DNA of 34,639 nucleotides from Candidatus Omnitrophota bacterium (GTDB lineage: Bacteria > Omnitrophota > Gorgyraeia > B26-G9): the NCBI GenBank assembly GCA_018895275.1, contig JAHIOQ010000075.1, forward strand, positions 1 through 34,639, given 5' to 3'. The position numbers were made by a program, and so were the translations under genes. Below the pieces are notes generated by a model. The model was not told the DNA's origin. It saw only the letters and a list, made by a program, of their open reading frames with translations, and did not search any database. Shown one piece after another: positions 28,600-34,639 of the stretch (its first letter is position 1; each line of letters opens with the position of its first letter).

Positions 28600-30839
28600 C
28601 AGCGCTTATTCCCTTTTGTGCCCCAGATCAGCAGGTATTCCTTTGCGCGCTGCGCGTCCTTATCATTGGGCGACAGAGCCAGATAATGCTTAAAATGCGA
28701 AATCGCTTTTGCTTCATCGATGATGTAGCGGGAATAAATAATCCCCATGTTATAATGCGAACTGGCGTCATTTTTGTTAAATTGCAGGGCATTATTAAAC
28801 TCTTCAATCGCCTGCGTGTACTCCTGGCGCTGTGTGTGAAAAACACCCAGGTTATAATGCAACGCGGCATTTTCCATGCGCGTATCATTTAATTGCCGTT
28901 CCAATTCAGAGAGCTTTTCCGGCATGGTCTTAATCAGCAGGGTCAACTGCTGGTTTTCCGCCTTTACCTTGCTTACTTTCTCCGTAAGCTCATCGATTGA
29001 GGCCGAATACCTGGACAGCAATTTCATGTTCCCGACTTCTTTTTTCTGCCAGGCCCTTTCCTTGCGATACATCTCCCGCAGCTGTTTAGCCAACGCGTTC
29101 GAATCGCTTTTAAGCGCCTCATGTTCCTTCTGCAATACCGTCAGCCTATTCTTATAATCATCCATCTGCGCCAGATACGCGGCTTTATCTCTATTCGTAA
29201 GTTCATTTTTCTTTTGCAGCTCTTTTGCCAAATCGCGAAACTCCTTTAACTGGTCATTAAGCTCTTTTTTGTTATTCTCGAGCTTGGCGACATATTCACG
29301 TTCTTTGCCCTCCATAAGTTTTTCCGTAAGCGCAAGCTTTTGCCCTTTTTCTTCAAGCTGCTTTTTGAGCTCGACTATCCGCGTAAGTAAATCCACGCTA
29401 TCCTTCGACAAAACGCTGTTCTGTTCTTTAACCACGATTAATTCCTCATACGCCTTATTCAGCACGGCATTGAGATTATCAAATTCCGTTTTCAGGTAAT
29501 TGACTTCTTCATAGGCTATTTCAATGCTTCCCTGGTTGAGGCCTGCCGCGGCCTCCGCGCCGGTCTGTTTCTGATAGTTGACCAGCTTTAACAAAAGTTG
29601 TTTTTTTTCATTAATCAATTTATCATGTTGGGCAAGCAATTTCTCGTTTTCTTTTTTCAGCTTTATCAATTCCTGCGCGACTTCATTTTTATTTTCTTCC
29701 AGCAGAATATCATATTTTTTACTCTGCAGCGCCAATGCCTCCTGCTGCTGCTGAATAACCTTCTCTTGCGCCTGAATCTTTTGATCTTTTGCCTGCGCCT
29801 GCTCTATCAGCTTGTCAAACTCAAACTCGTATCCCGTTTTTTTTGCCTGGACCTGCTGCGCGCCCGCTGTGGCCTGCGACATCTTTTCCCGCAATTTTTT
29901 CTCTTTTTCCGCATATTTTTTTGCGTAAAACTGCTCTGCCTCCCGGATTTTATCCTGGCCGGCCAAAAGCGCCTTTTCTTTCTCCTCAAGCTCCTGCCGC
30001 AGCCTTTTATCCTTTGCCTCATACTCATCCAGCGAAACCGCAATCTGCCCATGCATACCGCGCAGATTCTCTATCTGACGGCCGGCATCGGCTAATTGCT
30101 TCTGCATCTGCTGTTCCCGCTGCCCGGATTCTCTCAAACGCTGCTCCAAATCCTGCCGCATAGTTTCCAGGTCTTTCGTCAATGCTAAAGAGTTTTTCCG
30201 CATTTTATTTTCCAGGGACTTTTCCGTCTTTTCCTTATCCGCAATCTGCATTTTCAACTCTTTTATTTCCAAGGCGTATTTTTTGTTCTTTGCCTGCACC
30301 TTTAAGGCATAATCCTTAAGCTTCTGCGCGAACTTTTTTATCTTATCCAATTCCTTCGCCGTTTGTCCGGCATCAGCGGCATAAGACTTCTCTTTTTTAG
30401 CCGCGTCCTCCTGCAGTAATTTAAGCAGTTTATTTGCTTCGATATTCTCCTGGCGCAGCGTTTGCGCTTCAGACCGCGCCTTTTTCAACTCGGAATTCAG
30501 GGGTTGCAAACTTTGCCTGATATCCGCGGCCTCCCGCGCCTTATCTTTTAAAAACTGATCCTGCACCATCATCTGCTGCGTCAGTATATCGTACTTTACT
30601 TTCATCTCACTATAATCCTTATTTAATTTATCAGCAACAGGCGGCTGCGTAGTTGCCGGCACTGTTTTGTTCCGCATCTGCCGTTTATTATTTAAATCTA
30701 CTGCCGGTTCGTCCTTCTGCGTTTGCGCCCGCACGGAACAAGCAAAAACCGCAACAAGGCAAATAAGCGCAAAAAACATCCCGCCGCTTTTGCTCTTTAC
30801 CCGGTTCCGGCGATAAACAACATAACTCTTTTTCTTCAT
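28599..30839 (-). CDS. Coiled-coil/TPR protein 1, partner of secretin 1
   Basis: The 746-residue protein has a signal peptide (FFALICLVAVFACSVRAQ) after a basic N-terminus of about 20 residues; an internal Met just before it is an alternative start. About 560 residues of heptad coiled coil follow, with a break near GAEAAAGLNQGSIEIAYEEV. The C-terminus is a TPR pair (ALHYNLGVFHTQRQEYTQAI, SSHYNMGIIYSRYIIDEAKA) closing at EYLLIWGTK, paralogous to coiled-coil/TPR protein 2. The start overlaps the secretin 1 stop (ATGA), so secretin and coiled-coil protein are coupled. Probably a periplasmic strut that docks on the secretin through its TPRs; this is inference. Confidence 0.78.
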   Translation of the reverse strand: MKKKSYVVYRRNRVKSKSGGMFFALICLVAVFACSVRAQTQKDEPAVDLNNKRQMRNKTVPATTQPPVADKLNKDYSEMKVKYDILTQQMMVQDQFLKDKAREAADIRQSLQPLNSELKKARSEAQTLRQENIEANKLLKLLQEDAAKKEKSYAADAGQTAKELDKIKKFAQKLKDYALKVQAKNKKYALEIKELKMQIADKEKTEKSLENKMRKNSLALTKDLETMRQDLEQRLRESGQREQQMQKQLADAGRQIENLRGMHGQIAVSLDEYEAKDKRLRQELEEKEKALLAGQDKIREAEQFYAKKYAEKEKKLREKMSQATAGAQQVQAKKTGYEFEFDKLIEQAQAKDQKIQAQEKVIQQQQEALALQSKKYDILLEENKNEVAQELIKLKKENEKLLAQHDKLINEKKQLLLKLVNYQKQTGAEAAAGLNQGSIEIAYEEVNYLKTEFDNLNAVLNKAYEELIVVKEQNSVLSKDSVDLLTRIVELKKQLEEKGQKLALTEKLMEGKEREYVAKLENNKKELNDQLKEFRDLAKELQKKNELTNRDKAAYLAQMDDYKNRLTVLQKEHEALKSDSNALAKQLREMYRKERAWQKKEVGNMKLLSRYSASIDELTEKVSKVKAENQQLTLLIKTMPEKLSELERQLNDTRMENAALHYNLGVFHTQRQEYTQAIEEFNNALQFNKNDASSHYNMGIIYSRYIIDEAKAISHFKHYLALSPNDKDAQRAKEYLLIWGTKGNKR

Positions 30840-32629
30840 TTTTTAACCTCATCCTGCGGTTTTTTAAACACCTTGAAGCCTTTTATATCCATACCGCCGA
30901 AATCCTCTCCCGCAGGCGCCGGCATATATGTCTGCTGCTCCTGCTTTATCCTCTCCACATCCTTATATCCCTGCGCAGGCTTGATTCCCGGCTGCCCGAT
31001 CTCTTCTCCTTCGGCGCTAACCAGCGCCTCTCCGCTGATAATCGTCGGGGTAATCATAATCAGCAGCTCCGTAACATCCTTGGACTCCCTTCTTTTCTGG
31101 AAAAGGAATCCCAGCAGCGGTATTTTACTCAGGAAAGGAATTCTGCTGACTGCCTCGCTGTTTTCTTCCTTGCGTAATCCGCCGATAACAATCGTCGTGC
31201 CCTCTTTGATCAGCACCATCGTTTCCGCCTTCGACGTGTCCACGATAGGAATCTGGTTATTACTCGGCGTATTCAAAACATTCACCACACTGCTGACCTC
31301 TGCTTTTACTTTCAGACTTACGAATCCGTCATCTCCAATCACCGGAACCACATCCAGCTGAATACCGATATCAATAAAGTTTACCTGCTCGGAAATCGTA
31401 CTGGTAGACTGCCCGGTAGTCGTCGTAGTCGTCACATACGCCTGGCGTTCTCCGACATGAATCCGCGCCTCCTGATTATTAACAACGGCTATTTTCGGAT
31501 TAGAAAGTATTTTCGCCGAATTCGACGTCTTTAAGAAAGAAAGCAAGGCATCAAAATCATTGGAACCGATAAACCCTAAATGCAGTTTGTCCAATCCCAG
31601 AGTAGGCTTGCTCAGCGAATAATTCGAGGTCGTGCCGCTGAATGGATACGAACCGACAGTCCCGACATCCTGCAGCACCTGTTTCCGGGAACGCCAGGCA
31701 TCCGTAGACGCTCCCACGGCGCTGAACGGATAGGAACCGATATAGGTCAAGCCGTTTTTTTCCGCCACGTCGAATAGGCCTTCCCATTCAACGCCGGTTT
31801 CCATCCCGTCAACAAGCTTAACCTTCACTATCTTCGTATCGATTAACACCTCTTTTGTTTTCTTATCCAATGCCTTTATAAGGCGCTCGATCTCCAGCAT
31901 CTTTTCCGGAAACGCCTGCACAATTACCTGATTCGCGCGCTCATCCGCCTTAATCGAGCCCACTTTTTTCGCGTCCAAACGCGCCGATAAGTGTTCCTCG
32001 ACCGTTTTCGCTTTCGCGTAATTCAGCGGAAACACCCGCGTTAAATTCTCTTTTTCGAATTCATTCAGAACCCTCTCCATCTGTTCCAGTTTATCCGGAG
32101 AATCCATACATAGGACACTTCCCGACTCCGGGTCAACCAGAATTCGCCCCACATCGCTCTTCAGCGCGTCCAGAAGGCTGAAAACCTGTTCCGGCACCGC
32201 GTATTTCAGGCGAAAAACCTTCACCTCGCGCACATCGGCAAAATTCTTACCGTACAAGAGCTTATATTCTTCTTTTGATATCACGTTATAAATATCGCCT
32301 ACCTTGTCGTAAGCAAGGCCGTTAGAACGCAGCATTATATCAAAAACATCTTTCACCGGAACGTGTTCAACAATCAGAGTTATCCTGCCGCTTACCGATT
32401 TCGAAGTAACAATATTCAATCCGCTCTTCAGGGAAAAATACTTTAAGGCATCATTGATATCAATCTGGCGCAGGTCTAAAGAAATAATCCCCTTAATCCC
32501 GTCCGCCAACGGCACGATCTTCGGCTGTGACTGCACAGAAAGTATCACCGGAGAAATATCTTCGGCAAGGACATTCCCCGCAAATAAAACAATAGTAGCG
32601 ATAAGAACTGTCCTGTACAACGCGTTCAC
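30836..32629 (-). CDS. Secretin 1 (GspD/PilQ-like outer-membrane channel)
   Basis: The 597-residue protein has a signal peptide (YRTVLIATIVLFAGNVLA), an N0/STN domain (IISLDLRQIDINDALKYFSL to YDKVGDIYNVIS), N-domains at VFRLKYAVPEQVFSLLDALK and VFPLNYAKAKTVEEHLSARL, and the secretin core (ILSNPKIAVVNNQEARIHVG, IGIQLDVVPVIGDDGFVSLK, IPFLSKIPLLGFLFQKR). Two GSYPFS motifs precede the core, as in secretin 2. The two secretins align over their full length and are obviously a tandem duplication, diverged mainly at the ends. It overlaps the GspC-like gene by 4 nt upstream and coiled-coil/TPR protein 1 by 4 nt downstream. Confidence 0.95.
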   Translation of the reverse strand: MNALYRTVLIATIVLFAGNVLAEDISPVILSVQSQPKIVPLADGIKGIISLDLRQIDINDALKYFSLKSGLNIVTSKSVSGRITLIVEHVPVKDVFDIMLRSNGLAYDKVGDIYNVISKEEYKLLYGKNFADVREVKVFRLKYAVPEQVFSLLDALKSDVGRILVDPESGSVLCMDSPDKLEQMERVLNEFEKENLTRVFPLNYAKAKTVEEHLSARLDAKKVGSIKADERANQVIVQAFPEKMLEIERLIKALDKKTKEVLIDTKIVKVKLVDGMETGVEWEGLFDVAEKNGLTYIGSYPFSAVGASTDAWRSRKQVLQDVGTVGSYPFSGTTSNYSLSKPTLGLDKLHLGFIGSNDFDALLSFLKTSNSAKILSNPKIAVVNNQEARIHVGERQAYVTTTTTTGQSTSTISEQVNFIDIGIQLDVVPVIGDDGFVSLKVKAEVSSVVNVLNTPSNNQIPIVDTSKAETMVLIKEGTTIVIGGLRKEENSEAVSRIPFLSKIPLLGFLFQKRRESKDVTELLIMITPTIISGEALVSAEGEEIGQPGIKPAQGYKDVERIKQEQQTYMPAPAGEDFGGMDIKGFKVFKKPQDEVKK

Positions 32630-33300
32630 CTTAATTCCACCTCTTTGCCTTCATAACGCAGGATAACCCTGTCCTGGAGCACATCCCTGACCATAATCTC
32701 GTCAATCATGGAACCCTTTTTGATAAAAAATGTCTTTTCCAGCTTCTGGTTCTCAACAATCGCATCAGGATGCTCGGACCAGGAAATCCCTACCAGCTTC
32801 AGATTTTTCGTCATTTCTCTCAATTTCGCCTCAACGGTGTTCTCGGCAGGAACAAAATCAACTATCTGCTCCTGCTTTCTTTCCCCGATGCGAAACAGAT
32901 CCCGCATATGCACTTTATCCAGATAATATTCTTCCGGTTTTAAAAGCGCCGCTACTGCCGCCGGTTCAAATGAGGCCGCCGCCGACTCCGGGATAAACAG
33001 CAGCCCTTGTTTCTGCAGTTTATCGACTCCTAACGTTATACTCACGGTAATACCGATAACGAAAAGTCCGAGCAAGACCTGTAAAACCGAATTGACCGTT
33101 TCGAAATCCGCGGCTACTTTTTGCCGTTTGCCCCAGCCCTGTTTCATCTTTTCCCGGAAGAAGGAAACCCTGGCCTTCCAGGAAGAAACGGAAATATATT
33201 TTTCTCCCGCCGCCAGAGGCGATATTGTTTTAGGCGACGTATCCTGCCTTTCGATCAGTTCCAATAACCGCTTTTCCGGTGAAATATCTTTTCTTGCCAT
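32626..33300 (-). CDS. GspC/PilP-like inner-membrane protein
   Basis: The 224-residue protein has a cytoplasmic N-terminus of about 70 residues, one transmembrane helix (VLQVLLGLFVIGITVSITLG) and a periplasmic part. Its last about 65 residues match the homology-region pattern of GspC/PilP proteins: NLKLVGISWSEHPDAIVENQ, TFFIKKGSMIDEIMVRDVLQ, RVILRYEGKEVELR. GspC connects the inner-membrane platform with the N0 domain of the secretin. It precedes secretin 1 with a 4-nt overlap, the classic gspC-gspD order. There is no PDZ or coiled-coil domain at the end. Confidence 0.83.
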   Translation of the reverse strand: MARKDISPEKRLLELIERQDTSPKTISPLAAGEKYISVSSWKARVSFFREKMKQGWGKRQKVAADFETVNSVLQVLLGLFVIGITVSITLGVDKLQKQGLLFIPESAAASFEPAAVAALLKPEEYYLDKVHMRDLFRIGERKQEQIVDFVPAENTVEAKLREMTKNLKLVGISWSEHPDAIVENQKLEKTFFIKKGSMIDEIMVRDVLQDRVILRYEGKEVELR

Positions 33301-33326
33301 AGGTCATACCAAAAAGAAGTGCACTT

Positions 33327-34187
33327 TTATCTGACAATCGCCGGCTGCCGGACCCAATGCAATCCCTGTTTAATCTCATCTCCGATAATTTCACTGATTA
33401 ACTCTTTATCGACAACAAACTTATTTTTCATCACCAGGTGTTTCAACGCGCGGTGGCAGAGCATGTTAACCCGCCGCGGATAGCCGCGCGTATGCTGGTA
33501 AATCTCATGTAATGCCGCTTCCAAAAACAAATGCATATTCGCTTTGTATCCCGCCTGTTTAATGCGGAATTCTATCATCAGACGCATTTCTTTCTCATCG
33601 AGGGGATTCAGCGTATATTTAAAACTGATTCTGTCGATAAAGTTAGGGATACTCAATATTTTCGAATGCAACTCCATCTGCCCGAGCAGAATGAGCTGCA
33701 AAAGCTTAAACTCGTTGGTCTCATAATTCAAGAGCACGCGCAGGCATTCAAGCGTCAGTTCATTCAGCTTCTGCGCCTCATCGATGATAAGCACGATTGT
33801 TTTCTTCTCTTCCACGCCTTTCTGGAACAAAAACCTTTCCAGTGCCTCTTTTAGATTTAATAACTTCGGCCCGGAAGGCTCTGCCTCTACATCGAAGTTC
33901 CTCGTCAAGGAGGTCAGGAATATTTCTTCGTCGTTATAAACCGGATCGAGCATCATATGGCAAAGAAACCCTTCCTGGGAACAAATCATCTGGTAGAGTT
34001 TACGGCTGAGAGTTGTCTTTCCGGTTCCTACATCGCCCAAAATTACGGAAAGGCCGCGCTTAAGACGCAATTCAATCATCAAATTCGTCAATGCCAGCTC
34101 ATGCTCATAGGATTCATAGAAAAACATCGGGTCCGGACTTGTCGAAAACGGCTCTTTATCAAACCCCAGCACCTTATAATAGCTCAT
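33327..34187 (-). CDS. ExeA/GspA-like AAA ATPase
   Basis: I choose ATG 34187 (MSYYKVLGFDKEPFSTSPDP), which has GAGGT upstream; a longer frame to 34220 lacks support. The 286-residue protein has the ExeA N-terminal signature, Walker A GDVGTGKTT (51-59), Walker B IVLIIDEAQKL, sensor region LQLILLGQ, and the ExeA-type GYPRRVNMLCHRAL. In type II secretion ExeA with ExeB helps the secretin cross peptidoglycan. Here the usual C-terminal membrane helix and peptidoglycan-binding domain are absent. It heads the envelope operon, 26 nt before the GspC-like gene. It resembles ATPases used in transposition (TniB), but the context supports secretion. Confidence 0.9.
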   Translation of the reverse strand: MSYYKVLGFDKEPFSTSPDPMFFYESYEHELALTNLMIELRLKRGLSVILGDVGTGKTTLSRKLYQMICSQEGFLCHMMLDPVYNDEEIFLTSLTRNFDVEAEPSGPKLLNLKEALERFLFQKGVEEKKTIVLIIDEAQKLNELTLECLRVLLNYETNEFKLLQLILLGQMELHSKILSIPNFIDRISFKYTLNPLDEKEMRLMIEFRIKQAGYKANMHLFLEAALHEIYQHTRGYPRRVNMLCHRALKHLVMKNKFVVDKELISEIIGDEIKQGLHWVRQPAIVR

Positions 34188-34220
34188 AACGTACCTCGCA
34201 GAATTTGGTAAAAAAAACAA

Positions 34221-34256
34221 AAAAAGCTATACTCTTGTTTACAAGCATAGCTTTTT
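34221..34256 (-). terminator. Strong (bidirectional-looking) intrinsic terminator
   Basis: Perfect arms AAAAAGCTAT (34221-34230) and ATAGCTTTTT (34247-34256) enclose a second pair CTTGT/ACAAG. On the minus strand a long T-rich run follows (complement of 34211-34220), so it ends the MerR-like transcript. It lies 34 nt before the ExeA start, leaving very little room for a promoter of the 18-kb operon downstream. Confidence 0.85.
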
Positions 34257-34328
34257 ACAATTCATTAAATACGCGGGCAAAAAATCCATTTTTGACTCCT
34301 TCTTCCCTGAAACGTTCTGTCAAAAACT

Positions 34329-34401
34329 AACCGCAGAGCACACAGAGAACACAGAGAAATTCTATTTTTACTCTTTTCTCTACTCTGTGGCCTCTGTGGT
34401 T
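34329..34401. repeat. Inverted repeat of the CACAGAG / CTCTGTG type
   Basis: An imperfect inverted repeat has a left arm AACCGCAGAGCACACAGAG (34329-34347) and a right arm CTCTGTGGCCTCTGTGGTT (34383-34401) around a 35-nt AT-rich centre. Each arm is itself built of two CAGAG-like units. It resembles dispersed CACAGAG repeats common in environmental bacterial genomes. The rest of the 34257-34415 gap shows nothing else. Confidence 0.65.
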
Positions 34402-34415
34402 TGTTTCTTATTCTT

Positions 34416-34637
34416 TTACTGAATATTGTTCAACATCTTAGCAATAATTTTTAAAGGATATCCTTTGCCTTTCAAATCACCGATCCTATTCAGATTTTTC
34501 TCCACCTCTGATAAATTGTAAAAACGTTTATTACCTGAGCCGGTTTTTCTTATGGCATTCAATAAACCGAAATTCGTATAATGATTCAATGTCTGATAAG
34601 AAATACTAAATTTTCTTACCACTTCCATCGCTGTCAT
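34416..34637 (-). CDS. MerR-like helix-turn-helix regulator
   Basis: The 73-residue protein is a MerR-type winged-helix DNA-binding domain: MEVVRKFSISYQTLNHYTNF, GLLNAIRKTGSGNKRFYNLS and a second helical pair IGDLKGKGYPLKIIAKMLNN. It lacks the long dimer helix and effector domain of full MerR proteins, so it is a stand-alone DNA-binding domain or excisionase-like regulator. The ATG at 34637 is at the window edge, 2 nt from the end, so an upstream extension cannot be excluded. Transcription should end at the hairpin 34221-34256. Confidence 0.7.
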   Translation of the reverse strand: MTAMEVVRKFSISYQTLNHYTNFGLLNAIRKTGSGNKRFYNLSEVEKNLNRIGDLKGKGYPLKIIAKMLNNIQ

Positions 34638-34639
34638 AA

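Noticed and set aside
29598-30095. Plus-strand Leu/Phe-rich frame that looks like a membrane protein
   Set aside because: It is antisense to the 746-residue coiled-coil gene. The hydrophobic look comes from reading the complement of Lys/Glu codons.
33327-34187. TniB/transposition ATPase interpretation of the ExeA-like protein
   Set aside because: The families are related, but no TniA or TniQ partner is present and the next genes are GspC-like and secretins, which fits ExeA/GspA.

Overview
The window looks like chromosomal DNA from an uncultivated Gram-negative bacterium. Two secretins, a GspC-like protein, a Wza-like polysaccharide export protein and many signal peptides require an outer membrane. 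The coiled-coil/TPR/secretin gene style and the exported proteins with unusual pro-segments resemble Candidatus Omnitrophota and relatives, but that placement is an impression and no marker gene in the window proves it. Every gene I accept is on the minus strand, so transcription runs from high to low coordinates. I see no rRNA, tRNA or CRISPR array.

Region 1 (1-8.9 kb) is a defence and mobile-gene island. In transcription order it holds a truncated radC fused to a type I methylase (hsdM-like) tail, a YhcG-type PDDEXK nuclease followed by a second copy of that tail, an IS200-like/RAYT HUH transposase, hsdS, a broken rhuM, an intact rhuM, and a three-gene SIR2-HerA-ATPase operon that runs off the left edge. 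The type I system is a wreck here: hsdS is intact, hsdM survives only as two tails, and hsdR is not seen. Four palindromes of one family sit inside the transposase and hsdS genes, always in frame, each encoding a variant of ETQNLASLR. Four gene junctions reuse the same ATATGA stop/start overlap, which suggests a cassette-swapping site that keeps translation coupled.

Region 2 (8.9-10.45 kb) is a small SOS locus: lexA with a perfect inverted repeat between its -35 and -10, a leader with three stem-loops, an overlapping remnant of a Y-family DNA polymerase, a terminator, and a small two-hydrophobic-segment protein.

Region 3 (10.45-15.55 kb) is visibly more AT-rich. It encodes a MidA/NDUFAF7-like methyltransferase, a helical-repeat protein and a xylose-isomerase-like TIM barrel, all with signal peptides. 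These three share a [CT]L[SAC]PxV motif just after the signal peptide. Several proteins of the cluster also end in a Q[AS][IL]-COOH motif. A good sigma-70 promoter precedes the cluster.

Region 4 (15.66-34.2 kb) is one long co-directional run with tiny gaps or overlaps: an ExeA-like ATPase, a GspC/PilP-like protein, secretin 1 plus coiled-coil/TPR protein 1, secretin 2 plus coiled-coil/TPR protein 2, a small exported protein, an HD-GYP protein, two long coiled-coil proteins, a TPR-fused polysaccharide export protein, pgi, and an ECF sigma/anti-sigma pair. The duplicated secretin plus coiled-coil module, without assembly ATPase, platform protein or pseudopilins in view, is the best candidate for an undescribed envelope machine. 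A MerR-like gene and an intrinsic terminator lie upstream of it at the right edge.
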